A DNA stretch of 9,970 bases. Origin: JADJNY01 sp046349615. Its GTDB lineage: Bacteria > Planctomycetota > UBA1135 > GCA-002686595. Positions 1 through 7,028 of the stretch are shown here, in pieces. The notes under the pieces are model-generated. The model worked only from the letters and a program-made list of their open reading frames with translations, did not search any database and had not been told where the DNA came from. Position numbers and translations under genes: made by a program. The DNA is taken from contig JAXMBZ010000025.1 of NCBI GenBank assembly GCA_046349615.1, positions 1-9,970 of the forward strand, in the 5' to 3' direction. Within the stretch, counting starts at the first letter, position 1. Every line of letters starts with the position of its first letter.

Positions 1-1584
1 TCATTTCATCTCGACCGCGTGCATGCGGCCGCCCGTGCCTTCGCAGATCGCGCGCCAACGCTCCTGCAGGAACTTCTTCGCGTCGACGAGCACGGCGTCG
101 ATCGCGATCTTCTTGAAGCGCAGTTTCTCGTGGAGGAGCGGCTCCATGAGCTCGAGGTTCCAGTGGCGCCCGCCCGTCGGCGCGCCGTCGGTGAGGATCA
201 GGAGCGAGTCGACCTCGGGGTCGGTGATCGCGAGCTCGATCGCGTCCCACACGTTGCCCTTGCCCGTCTCCTTGAACTTCAGGAAGGCGTCGAGCGCGCG
301 CGCGACGTTCTCCTTCGTCGCGGGGACGAGGCTCTTCTCCCAGGGGAACGGCGTCTTCGTGTACGGGATCACGTTGAACTTCGCGGTCGGCGGGAGCTGC
401 TTCAAGAACGCGGCGAGCTCGGCGTCCGCCGTTTCCTTGCGCGTCTTGCCGTCGGCGCGCTTCTCCCAGAGCGACCCGGAGCAATCGACGAGGATCGCGA
501 CGCGGTCGCTGAGCACGGGAAGCCCCATGAACACCGTCGTCCCCTGCTCCTTCACCTCGCGCGGCGCCTTCTTCTCGCCGGTCGCGGGGTGCCACGCGTC
601 GTCGAGGCCTTCGACCCACTTGCGCCAGAACGGAACGTTGAGCTCGAGGTCGGAGCCCGAGAGCTTCTGGAGCTCCGCGACGATGCGCCAGCGCAGGCGC
701 AGCGACGTCTCCTTCTCCAAGCGGTCGACGAGCAGCGCGGCTGCCTCCTTCGTGCCGCAGCTCGCGAGCGTCTCGATCGCCTGCGCGCGCACGGAGTGAT
801 CGGCATCCGCCGCGAGCTTCGCGCCCGCGGCGAAGCGCACCGGCACGGGCCACGCGAGCGCGTCGAGGAGCGCCGCGCAGCGCACTTCGGCCGCCTTGTC
901 GGCGAGCAGCGGCTCCGCGATCGGCTCCGAGTGATCCGTTTCGAGCGCGCCGGTCGCGCACAGCGCCGCCGCGCGCACGCCGGCGTCCTTGTCCTGCGCC
1001 CACAGGCGACCGAGCGCCGCGAGCGCGGGCACCGCGCCGCGCGCCTTCACGTCGGTCGGGTTCGCGCGCGCGATGCGCTCGAGCGACCACGCGAGCGCGC
1101 GCCGCACGCCCGCGTCCTTGTCCGAGAGGCGCTTCACGAGCTCCGCGAGCGGGATCGCGGCCGGCATGCGGCCGAGCGCTTCCGCGACCCGCGCGCGCAC
1201 GCCGTCGTCGCCCGACTCGAGCCCCTTCTTGCCGAACGCGAGCTCCGCGAGCTTCACGTCCGCGAGCGTGCCGAGCTGGAGCTGCGCTTCGTCCGCGACC
1301 ATCGGCGAGAGGTCCTTGAGCGCGTCGAACACGAGCTCCCACGCCGCGGGGCTCCCCAGCTTCGCGAGGTCCTGCACGGCGGAGCGCCGCTCCTTCTCCG
1401 CGGGATCCTTGAGCTTCTTCGCGAGCGCGTCGAGGCCCGCGTCCTTCTGCGCGACGGGCGCGAGTTCCGCCGGGGCCGAGTTCGCGCCGAGCGCATCGCT
1501 CGCCGGAAGCGCGCGCGGAGATGCGGTCGCGGCGCTCGCGAGCGCTCCCGCGACGACGAACGCGAGGCTCGACGCGCGGATCAC
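1..1584 (-). CDS. Exported HEAT-repeat protein with C-terminal VWA domain
   Basis: A complete 527-residue protein; its TGA stop is the first three bases of the window. The start is GTG at 1584, overlapping the stop of the upstream nucleotidase as GTGA. No internal Met occurs before about residue 95, and GAGGTG lies 8 bases upstream. Residues 1-22 look like a signal peptide with cleavage near ATA/SP. Residues ~50-310 are about six HEAT-like helical repeats rich in Ala/Leu, with recurring D-x-x-V-R turns (for example around 157, 200 and 264). Residues ~355-520 form a von Willebrand A domain. Its first metal-site (MIDAS) motif is D367-C-S369-G-S371, and the second-strand Asp is in LTDG (D466). 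The loop that normally reads GGTN has GKGN (441-444), so Gly replaces the usual Thr; T440 lies nearby. VWA domains bind metal-dependent protein ligands and HEAT repeats are scaffolds, so an extracytoplasmic binding role is inferred. The partner is unknown. HEAT/VWA fusions are common in Planctomycetota. Confidence 0.9.
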   Translation of the reverse strand: MIRASSLAFVVAGALASAATASPRALPASDALGANSAPAELAPVAQKDAGLDALAKKLKDPAEKERRSAVQDLAKLGSPAAWELVFDALKDLSPMVADEAQLQLGTLADVKLAELAFGKKGLESGDDGVRARVAEALGRMPAAIPLAELVKRLSDKDAGVRRALAWSLERIARANPTDVKARGAVPALAALGRLWAQDKDAGVRAAALCATGALETDHSEPIAEPLLADKAAEVRCAALLDALAWPVPVRFAAGAKLAADADHSVRAQAIETLASCGTKEAAALLVDRLEKETSLRLRWRIVAELQKLSGSDLELNVPFWRKWVEGLDDAWHPATGEKKAPREVKEQGTTVFMGLPVLSDRVAILVDCSGSLWEKRADGKTRKETADAELAAFLKQLPPTAKFNVIPYTKTPFPWEKSLVPATKENVARALDAFLKFKETGKGNVWDAIELAITDPEVDSLLILTDGAPTGGRHWNLELMEPLLHEKLRFKKIAIDAVLVDAKKFLQERWRAICEGTGGRMHAVEMK

Positions 1585-3326
1585 GGCTTCACCACCTCGA
1601 AGCGGTTCTCCGTCTTCGGTTCGAGCACCTTCACGCCCTCGAGCGCGTCCTCGAGCACCTCGCGGATGAGCACGCCCGTCTCCTGCCGCGCGACCTCCAC
1701 GCCCTTGTCGAGGTACGCGTCGCCGCCGTCGGCCATGAACGAGTTCATCGCGACCTTGTAGACGTGCTTCGGATCGAGCGGTGCGCCGCCGACGAGGAGC
1801 CCCGCGAGCGAGCGCTTCTTCTCGGCGTCGACCTTCACGCGCACGACGAGGCCGCTCACTTCGATGCCCGAGTGCGCCGTGCCCTCGACCGAGCGGCGCA
1901 CGAGCTCCTCGAGCTGCGCGCCCGTCATCTGCACGGTCACGAGCGCGTTGTCGAACGGCATGATCTCGAACACCTCGCGCCGCGTGACGGGCCCGGCATC
2001 GATGTCCGCGCGCACGCCGCCGCGGTTCATGAGCCCGACGTCGGCCTGCGCGCGCTCGCGCATCACGTCGGCGAGCAGGTTCCCCGCCGGACCGGACACG
2101 AGCGGGTCCTTCGAGCGCGTCACGCCGATCGAAAGCGCGCCGACGACCTCCTCCATCGTCGCCTTCGTGTGCTCCGTGAGCGCGGCGCAGCGCGTCTCGA
2201 CGTCGTGGTTGCGGAACTCGTCCTTCGGCTCCTCGAGCAGGTCGACGACGCGCGCGTGGACGTCGGAGAACGTCACGCGCCGATCCTTCGCGTCGCTCGC
2301 GGGCACGTGCGCGACGAGCTCGACGCGCCCGACGCACGAGAGCTTCGTCCCCGTCTGCACGATCGTCGTGTCGCCTTCGCGCACGCCCTCCTTGAGCAGC
2401 GTGTGCGAATGTCCGCCGACGATCAGCGGCAGCTCGGGGAACGCGCGCGCGAGCTCCTTGTCCTTGTCGACGCCGAGGTGCGTGACGGGCAGGATCCAAT
2501 CGACCTTGCCGTCGAGCTCCTTCGCGACGCGCGCGAGCTCCGCGCGCGGCTCGCCGAAATCGAGCGCGAGCGCGTCCTTGTGCGTGATCTCCGGCGTGAC
2601 CTGCGTGAGCAGGCCGACGAGCGCGATGCGCACGCCGCCCTTCTCGACGACGCGGTACGGCGGCACCCAGTCGACGCGCTCCGCGGCGCCTTTCGGGCGC
2701 AGATTCGCGCAGATCGCGGGCACGCCCGCCGTCGTCAGGAGGCGCAGCACGTTCGGCACGCCGCGATCGAACTCGTGGTTGCCGACGCACATCGCGTCGA
2801 AGCCGAGCTTCGCGAACGCGGTGACGAACTCGAGCCCGTTCGCGACGATGCCCTCGGGCGTGCCTTGGTACCAGTCGCCCGCGTCGAGCACGAGCAGCTC
2901 CTCGCCCGCCTTCTTCGTCTCGTCGCGCACCTGGTTGACGTAGCCCGCCGCGCGCGGGAGCCCGCCGACCTGCGGCGGATTCTGCTTGTCGATCCACGTC
3001 GCCTTGCGCGTGAGCACCTGACCGTGGACGTCGTTCGTGTGGAGCACGACGAAGCGCACGTCGTGCGCGGGGACGACGCGCGCCGCCGGAGCTGCAGCGA
3101 CCGATGCAACCGGCGCGGCAGCGACCGATGTATCCGGAGCAGCAGCGACCGATGCAACCGGAGCGGCAGCGACCGATGCATCCGGAGCGACGGCGACCGG
3201 AGCGGCAGCCACCTGTGCGCCCGGAGCCGCAGCGACCGGCGCCGCCTCGGGCGCGCGCGACGGCGGCGTCGTGCACGCGGCGAGGAAGAGGAACGTCGAA
3301 GCGAGAATGCGACGGCGGTGGAGCAT
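1581..3326 (-). CDS. UshA-like 5'-nucleotidase / metallophosphatase lipoprotein
   Basis: A complete 581-residue member of the bifunctional UDP-sugar hydrolase/5'-nucleotidase family. The start is ATG at 3326: it gives a clean lipoprotein signal (LAAC, C18) and has GAGGA 10 bases upstream. A longer GTG start at 3359 would only add 11 residues before the signal. Residues ~19-85 are an Ala/Pro/Val spacer built from 8-residue repeats. The metallophosphatase domain (~90-345) has all the expected metal ligands: NDVH (D99, H101), AGDW (D151), GNHEFD (N183, H184), THLG (H283) and GGHSH (H306, H308). The C-terminal 5_nucleotid_C domain (~385-560) has MNRGGVR (433-439), MPFDN (456-460) and FMADGGDAY (530-538), which form the substrate pocket. 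Family members dephosphorylate nucleotides or cleave UDP-sugars outside the cytoplasm, often to recover phosphate and nucleosides. The exact substrate cannot be read from sequence. It overlaps the downstream HEAT/VWA gene by 4 bases, indicating co-transcription. Confidence 0.93.
   Translation of the reverse strand: MLHRRRILASTFLFLAACTTPPSRAPEAAPVAAAPGAQVAAAPVAVAPDASVAAAPVASVAAAPDTSVAAAPVASVAAAPAARVVPAHDVRFVVLHTNDVHGQVLTRKATWIDKQNPPQVGGLPRAAGYVNQVRDETKKAGEELLVLDAGDWYQGTPEGIVANGLEFVTAFAKLGFDAMCVGNHEFDRGVPNVLRLLTTAGVPAICANLRPKGAAERVDWVPPYRVVEKGGVRIALVGLLTQVTPEITHKDALALDFGEPRAELARVAKELDGKVDWILPVTHLGVDKDKELARAFPELPLIVGGHSHTLLKEGVREGDTTIVQTGTKLSCVGRVELVAHVPASDAKDRRVTFSDVHARVVDLLEEPKDEFRNHDVETRCAALTEHTKATMEEVVGALSIGVTRSKDPLVSGPAGNLLADVMRERAQADVGLMNRGGVRADIDAGPVTRREVFEIMPFDNALVTVQMTGAQLEELVRRSVEGTAHSGIEVSGLVVRVKVDAEKKRSLAGLLVGGAPLDPKHVYKVAMNSFMADGGDAYLDKGVEVARQETGVLIREVLEDALEGVKVLEPKTENRFEVVKP
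3094..3228 (-). repeat. 24-bp in-frame repeats coding the lipoprotein spacer
   Basis: Four consecutive 24-bp units lie at 3094-3117, 3118-3141, 3142-3165 and 3166-3189, with a plus-strand core of gcagcgaccgatgcaaccgg. They differ at only a few positions. A shortened 15-bp unit (3190-3204) and a diverged 24-bp unit (3205-3228) follow. Each unit codes eight residues of the type VAAAPxxS or VAAAPDAS, so length change by repeat slippage would stay in frame. The encoded stretch lies between the lipidated cysteine and the metallophosphatase domain, where it can act as a flexible tether holding the enzyme off the membrane. Confidence 0.85.
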
Positions 3327-3336
3327 GCGGTTGGAG

Positions 3337-3341
3337 TCCTC
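3337..3341 (-). promoter_or_regulatory. Ribosome binding site of the nucleotidase gene
   Basis: GAGGA on the minus strand, 10 bases before ATG 3326. It supports this start over the GTG 33 bases further upstream, together with the good lipoprotein signal that begins at this ATG. Confidence 0.5.
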
Positions 3342-3359
3342 GAGCGGTGGAGGGCGCAC

Positions 3360-3365
3360 AGCCTA
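3360..3365 (-). promoter_or_regulatory. Possible -10 element for the nucleotidase/VWA operon
   Basis: TAGGCT on the minus strand matches the three most conserved positions of a -10 box (TAnnnT). It contains the only TA step in the 244-bp divergent intergenic region. It would start transcription near 3353, giving a leader of roughly 27 bases that includes the GAGGA site. No convincing -35 box lies 16-18 bases upstream, so this is a weak call. Confidence 0.25.
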
Positions 3366-3382
3366 GCTTCCGCGCGCGCGAA

Positions 3383-3415
3383 CCGGCGCGCTCCTCGACC
3401 AAGAGAGCGCGCCGG
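3383..3415. promoter_or_regulatory. 11-bp inverted repeat in the divergent intergenic region
   Basis: A perfect inverted repeat: CCGGCGCGCTC (3383-3393), an 11-base spacer, then GAGCGCGCCGG (3405-3415). It lies between two divergent operons and just upstream of the possible -10 box of the minus-strand one. A dyad of this length and spacing could be an operator for a dimeric regulator. A hairpin in a transcript is also possible. No T tract follows on either strand, so it is not a standard terminator. The rest of 3327-3570 holds shorter dyads: CCGCCGC/GCGGCGG at 3501-3507/3516-3522 and CGGGCC/GGCCCG at 3456-3461/3471-3476. I saw no clear promoter for the plus-strand genes there. Confidence 0.35.
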
Positions 3416-3560
3416 GACGCCGTTCGTTGCGCGCGCGAGCCCGTCGCGGCGCCTTCGGGCCGTCGCTCCGGGCCCGCACGACCGTTCGCGCGCTGTTCGA
3501 CCGCCGCATGGATTCGCGGCGGCCCGAGTGCGATGCTCGCGGCACGGTCCCACCTCCATC

Positions 3561-3564
3561 GAGG
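3561..3564 (+). promoter_or_regulatory. Ribosome binding site of the first MuiA-like gene
   Basis: GAGG, 6 bases before ATG 3571. It fixes the start at this Met rather than the TTG at 3427, which would add 48 arginine-rich residues in front of the hydrophobic signal. Confidence 0.55.
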
Positions 3565-3570
3565 CGTTCC

Positions 3571-5250
3571 ATGCTCCCGATCTTCTTCGTGTTCCTCGCC
3601 GCGGGCGATCCGCGCCCGCTCCCCTCGCAGATCCAAGACGTCACCGTCTACGGCTCGACCGCGCTCGTGCACCGCACCGCGCGCGTCGACGGCGGCGGCT
3701 CGTTCGTCCTCCAAGGCCTGCCCGCGGCCCTCGATCCGTCGAACGTGCGCGTCAAGAGCACGACGGGCGACGTCGGCCGCGTCGAGGTGCGCTCGCGTCG
3801 CGAATCGAAGGTGCCGAGCGAACGCCTCCAGGCGCTGCGCGACGAACTCGCCGCGGCGGAGCGCGCGCTCGTCGCGCTCCAAGACGACGCGCAGGTGCTC
3901 GCGACGCTCACGGACGCGCTCGAACGCCTCGCACGGCTCGACGCGCGCAACCACGCTCGCGACGTGCAGGAGAACTCGGGCGGCCCCGAAGCCTGGCGCA
4001 CGTCGCTCGCGTTCCTCGCGGAGCAGCGCGCCGAACTCGCGCGCCGCGGACGCGAGCTGCGCTGGCGAACCGAGGACGCGCAAGCCGCGATCGAGGCGAA
4101 GAAGCAGGAGATCGGCAAGGTGCAGGCGACGCCCGACGTGCAGGTGTACGACGTCGCCGTCGAGCTCGTCGCGAACGCGCCGGGCACGCTCGACCTCGAG
4201 TACTTCGTCGGCCGCACCGGTTGGACGCCCGCGTACGACGTGCGCGCGGCGAAGGACCTCGGCGAGGTCGAGCTCACCTACCGCGCGCGCGTCTGGCAGG
4301 ACACGGGCGAGGAATGGAACGACGTCGCGCTCGCGCTCTCGACCGCGCAGCCGCAGAAGGGCGCGCAGGGCCCCGACCCCGTCGTCGCGTGGGTCGACGC
4401 GCTGCGTCCGGTGCCCGCCGCGACCGCGGCGTTGGAAGCGGCTCCCGCGGCGCCCGGAGCGGACGGTGGAATCGGCGGAGGCGGCGGCGGCCGCGGCGCC
4501 CGCCCCGGCCGCGCGGCGAAGGACTATCGCTACAAGGACCGCGCGGACGCGGAGAACGATTCCGCGGGCCGCCCGTTCGCGGCCGTCGAGAACCTCGGGC
4601 TCTCCGCGCGTTTCCAACTCGCGAAGAACGAGACGATCCCGTCGCGCCGCGATCCGACGACGGTGCTCGTCGGCGAAGCGCGCTTCCCCGTGCAATGCGA
4701 ACGCTGGTGCACGCCCGCGCTCGACGCGACGGTGTGGCTGCGCGCGAAGACGAAGAACGCGAGCGACTGGGTGCTGCTCCCCGGCAACGCGTCCGTGTTC
4801 CTCGGCGCGGACTTCGTCGGCAAGTCCTCGATCGACGCGACGCAGCCTGGGCAGGAGCTGACGCTCCACCTCGGCGCCGATCCCGCGCTCGCGGTGACGC
4901 GCACGCAGGTGCAGGACCTCTCGAAGGGTCCGGCGTTCCTCTCGAACCGCGGGACGAAGCTCGACACGTGGCGCACGCGGATCGAGAACCACGGCGCCGC
5001 GACGAACGCGAAGGACGGCGCGGTCGACGTGTTCGTGCGTGAAGTGCTGCCGAAGTCGCGCGACGAGCGCATCGAGATCGCGATGACGAAGGCGAACCCG
5101 CCGTGGTCGACCGAGGCGCGCTGGAAGCAGGACCGCGAGGACAAGGGCATCCACACCTGGGTCGTCCACGTCGCTCGCGGCGGCCAGAGCGACGTCGTCG
5201 TGCAGACGACGATCACCTTCCCGAAGGACGCCGAACTCGTTCGCGAGTGA
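3571..5250 (+). CDS. MuiA-family (DUF4140/DUF4139) exported protein, copy A
   Basis: A complete 559-residue protein of the MuiA family (named after a 'mucoidy inhibitor'). Its biochemical role is not established. Residues 1-12 are a short hydrophobic export signal without a basic N-region. Residues ~18-75 are the DUF4140 domain, with the typical opening I-x-D-V-T-V-Y and the H-R-T and GLP motifs. Residues ~80-185 are a charged, Ala/Arg/Glu-rich predicted coiled coil. Residues ~190-555 are DUF4139, including EYFVGRTGW, YRARVWQ, ALSTAQPQ, LDATVWLRAK and QPGQELTLHLG. An Ala/Pro/Gly-rich linker with seven Gly in a row or nearly so (~280-315) interrupts DUF4139 and is not shared with the neighbouring copy. 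A CxxxC pair (C376, C380) could form a disulfide outside the cytoplasm. It is followed after 16 bp by its paralogue, so the two are very likely one transcript. Length is normal for the family. Confidence 0.88.
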   Translation: MLPIFFVFLAAGDPRPLPSQIQDVTVYGSTALVHRTARVDGGGSFVLQGLPAALDPSNVRVKSTTGDVGRVEVRSRRESKVPSERLQALRDELAAAERALVALQDDAQVLATLTDALERLARLDARNHARDVQENSGGPEAWRTSLAFLAEQRAELARRGRELRWRTEDAQAAIEAKKQEIGKVQATPDVQVYDVAVELVANAPGTLDLEYFVGRTGWTPAYDVRAAKDLGEVELTYRARVWQDTGEEWNDVALALSTAQPQKGAQGPDPVVAWVDALRPVPAATAALEAAPAAPGADGGIGGGGGGRGARPGRAAKDYRYKDRADAENDSAGRPFAAVENLGLSARFQLAKNETIPSRRDPTTVLVGEARFPVQCERWCTPALDATVWLRAKTKNASDWVLLPGNASVFLGADFVGKSSIDATQPGQELTLHLGADPALAVTRTQVQDLSKGPAFLSNRGTKLDTWRTRIENHGAATNAKDGAVDVFVREVLPKSRDERIEIAMTKANPPWSTEARWKQDREDKGIHTWVVHVARGGQSDVVVQTTITFPKDAELVRE

Positions 5251-5253
5251 ACC

Positions 5254-5259
5254 GAGGAG
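5254..5259 (+). promoter_or_regulatory. Ribosome binding site of the second MuiA-like gene
   Basis: GAGGAG, 7 bases before ATG 5267 and inside the 16-bp gap after the previous stop. It is the strongest Shine-Dalgarno match in the window and implies independent, efficient translation of the second gene of the pair. Confidence 0.7.
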
Positions 5260-5266
5260 CCCCACC

Positions 5267-6889
5267 ATGATCTTGTTCGCACTCTCCCTCCTCCTCGCCG
5301 ACGCGACTCCGATCGAGAGCCGCATCGCGGACGTCACGCTGTATCCCGGCACCGCGCTCGTGCACCGGACGGCCGCGCTCCCCGGCGCGGGAACGTTCGT
5401 CGTCCGCGGCCTCCCCGCGGCGATCGACGCCGAGAACGTGCGCGTGCGCTGCGACGGCGGCGACGTGCTCGACGTCCAGGTGAAGCGCCGGCTCGAGCCG
5501 AAAGCGCCCGACGCGCGTGTGCAAGGGCTGCGCGAGCGCGTGCGGACGCTCGGACGCGAGAAGCAAGTCGCCGACGAAGAGCTCGCGCTCGCGAACACGG
5601 CGCTCGCGCACGTGAAGGAGCTCCTCGCGCTCGACGCGCCCGCGAACGATGCGAAGAGCGCGGGCTCCGCGAAGTGGAACGACCACTGGCGCTTCGCGTC
5701 CGAGGAATTGCGCAACGCGACCGCCGCGATGCGCGCGGCCGCGACGAAGGCGGACGACGCGCGGCGCGCACTCGAGAAGGCACAGGCGGACCTCGGCGCG
5801 CTCGACGGCGGCGGCAACGTCGCGGTGTTCGACGTCGCGGTCGAGGTCGCGGGCGGGGCGCCGCGCGCGCTCGACGTCGAGTACTTCGTCGGCGGAACGG
5901 GTTGGGAGCCCGTGTACGACCTGCGCGCGTCGAGCGATCTCGCGAAGGCACAGCTCGGCTACCGCGCGCGCGTCGTGCAGCAGAGCGGCGAGGACTGGAC
6001 CGACGTCGGCGTCGCGCTCTCGACCGCGCAGCCGCAGCGCGGCGCGCAGGGCCCCGACGCGGAGCCGATCTGGCTCTCGCTCGCGGAGGAGCGCGCGCGG
6101 TTCGGGTTCGCCAGCGACGAGAAGCGCAAGGGCGCCGAAGTGCGCCGGCTCCGGGAGGAGCTGAAGGACGCCGACAAGGCCGACGACATGCCCGGCGCGC
6201 CCGAACCGAGGCCGTTCGCGACGGTCGAGAGCCAAGGGCTCTCCGTGCGCTTCCAGCTCGCGCAGAAGGAGACGATCCTCTCGCGCGCCGAACCGACGAC
6301 GGTGCTCGTCGGCGCGGCGGAGCTCGCGATCACGCCCGAGCGTTCCTGTGTGCCCGCGCTCGACGCGACCGTGTGGCTGCGCGCGAAGGCGAAGAACACG
6401 AGCCCGTGGACGCTGCTCCCCGGCAACGCGGCGGTGTTCTTCGGCAACGACTACTTCGGCGACGCGCGCATCGAGACGATCCAGCCGGGACAGGAGCTCA
6501 CGCTCCACCTCGGCGCCGACCCCGCGGTCACGGTGAAGCGCGACCACGTCGAGGACGTCGTCAAGGAGCCCGGGTTCCTGTCGAGCCGCAAGTCGAAGCT
6601 CGACACGTGGCGCGTGCGCTTCGAGAACCACGGCGGCGTCGGCGCGAATCCCGACGGCAGCGTCGACGTGATCGTGCGCGAGAGCCTGCCGAAGTCGCGC
6701 GACGACCGGATCGAGGTCGAGGTGTCGAAGTCCGAGCCCGCGCGCTCGACCGACGAGCGCTGGAAGCAGGACGAGAAGGACAAGGGCTTCCTGACGTGGG
6801 TGCTGCGCGTGCCGAAGAACGGCAAGCAGGATCTCGTGTGGCAGTCGACGATCACGTTCCCGAAGGACGTGACGCTCGTGCGGGAGTGA
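5267..6889 (+). CDS. MuiA-family (DUF4140/DUF4139) exported protein, copy B
   Basis: A complete 540-residue protein, a clear tandem paralogue of the gene just upstream. It has the same domain order: short hydrophobic export signal (1-13), DUF4140 (~16-75, with ADVTLYPGTALVHRTA), coiled coil (~83-180), and DUF4139 (~190-536, with EYFVGGTGWEPVYDLR and ALSTAQPQRGAQGP). The two proteins are alignable from end to end. By eye, 41 of 56 residues are identical in the segment starting LDATVWLRAK (copy A 385-440, copy B 365-420). Where copy A has a Gly-rich linker, copy B has a charged, probably helical stretch (~270-312, rich in E, K, R and D). Its two cysteines (C62, C361) differ in placement from copy A; C361 aligns with C380 there. 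The molecular role is unknown. Coiled coils in both suggest they could form homo- or hetero-oligomers. Confidence 0.88.
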   Translation: MILFALSLLLADATPIESRIADVTLYPGTALVHRTAALPGAGTFVVRGLPAAIDAENVRVRCDGGDVLDVQVKRRLEPKAPDARVQGLRERVRTLGREKQVADEELALANTALAHVKELLALDAPANDAKSAGSAKWNDHWRFASEELRNATAAMRAAATKADDARRALEKAQADLGALDGGGNVAVFDVAVEVAGGAPRALDVEYFVGGTGWEPVYDLRASSDLAKAQLGYRARVVQQSGEDWTDVGVALSTAQPQRGAQGPDAEPIWLSLAEERARFGFASDEKRKGAEVRRLREELKDADKADDMPGAPEPRPFATVESQGLSVRFQLAQKETILSRAEPTTVLVGAAELAITPERSCVPALDATVWLRAKAKNTSPWTLLPGNAAVFFGNDYFGDARIETIQPGQELTLHLGADPAVTVKRDHVEDVVKEPGFLSSRKSKLDTWRVRFENHGGVGANPDGSVDVIVRESLPKSRDDRIEVEVSKSEPARSTDERWKQDEKDKGFLTWVLRVPKNGKQDLVWQSTITFPKDVTLVRE

Positions 6890-6900
6890 GCGCGGAAGGC

Positions 6901-6929
6901 CTCGGACGAGGGCCGCGCTCTCGTCCGAG
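6901..6929 (+). terminator. Perfect 10-bp hairpin after the MuiA-like pair
   Basis: CTCGGACGAG (6901-6910) and CTCGTCCGAG (6920-6929) are exact reverse complements around a 9-base loop, starting 11 bases after the stop of the second MuiA-like gene. The position and stability fit a transcript-end hairpin. No T tract follows, so it is at best an atypical terminator or an RNA-stabilising structure. Confidence 0.4.
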
Positions 6930-7013
6930 ACCGGGGGCGAGGACCTCCTCCCGCTCTTCACGCGCGAGTTCGGCTTCGACGTGCGCACGCGCGAACGGCA
7001 GCGCGGGTACTGA
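6918..7013 (+). pseudogene. Orphan C-terminal-like coding remnant
   Basis: Between the second MuiA-like gene and the S51 gene, one frame reads as normal protein ending in TGA at 7011-7013. The peptide includes ETGGEDLLPLFTREFGFDV and ends RQRGY. Nearly every codon ends in G or C, as in the real genes here. There is no ATG, no ribosome site and no room for an N-terminal half; upstream the frame runs into the MuiA gene as a shadow. It may be the tail of a gene lost when the neighbours were rearranged, or chance in GC-rich DNA. I do not recognise the family. Confidence 0.22.
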
Positions 7014-7019
7014 TACGCT
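7011..7019 (+). promoter_or_regulatory. Possible extended -10 promoter, near-leaderless start
   Basis: TGATACGCT fits an extended -10 box (TGn followed by TAnnnT). Transcription would start about 7 bases later, near 7026, only a few bases before ATG 7029. That agrees with the absence of any Shine-Dalgarno sequence before this gene, whereas most other genes in the window have one. No clear -35 box is seen, which extended -10 promoters can do without. Confidence 0.35.
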
Positions 7020-7028
7020 CTCTCGGGC

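Noticed and set aside
3094..3228. Tandem 24-bp repeats considered as a CRISPR array
   Set aside because: The units abut without spacers, are in frame with a gene and code an Ala/Pro tether, so they are protein-coding repeats.
3327..3359. Longer GTG start for the nucleotidase
   Set aside because: It would place 11 residues (RPPPLEDSNR after the start) ahead of a perfect lipoprotein signal that begins at the downstream ATG with its own ribosome site.
3427..3570. TTG start extending the first MuiA gene by 48 residues
   Set aside because: The extension is Arg-rich and would bury the hydrophobic export signal. ATG 3571 has a ribosome site and matches the layout of the second copy.
1521..5042. 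A plus-strand open frame of more than 1100 codons
   Set aside because: It is antisense to the nucleotidase and out of frame with the first MuiA gene. The translation is Arg/Ala-rich without domains, while the other frames carry full sets of family motifs.
1..5817. A single minus-strand open frame of over 1900 codons
   Set aside because: Only its last 527 codons are real (the HEAT/VWA gene). Upstream it runs in shifted frames through the nucleotidase and antisense to the MuiA genes, with low-complexity Arg/Ala-rich translation typical of GC-rich shadows.
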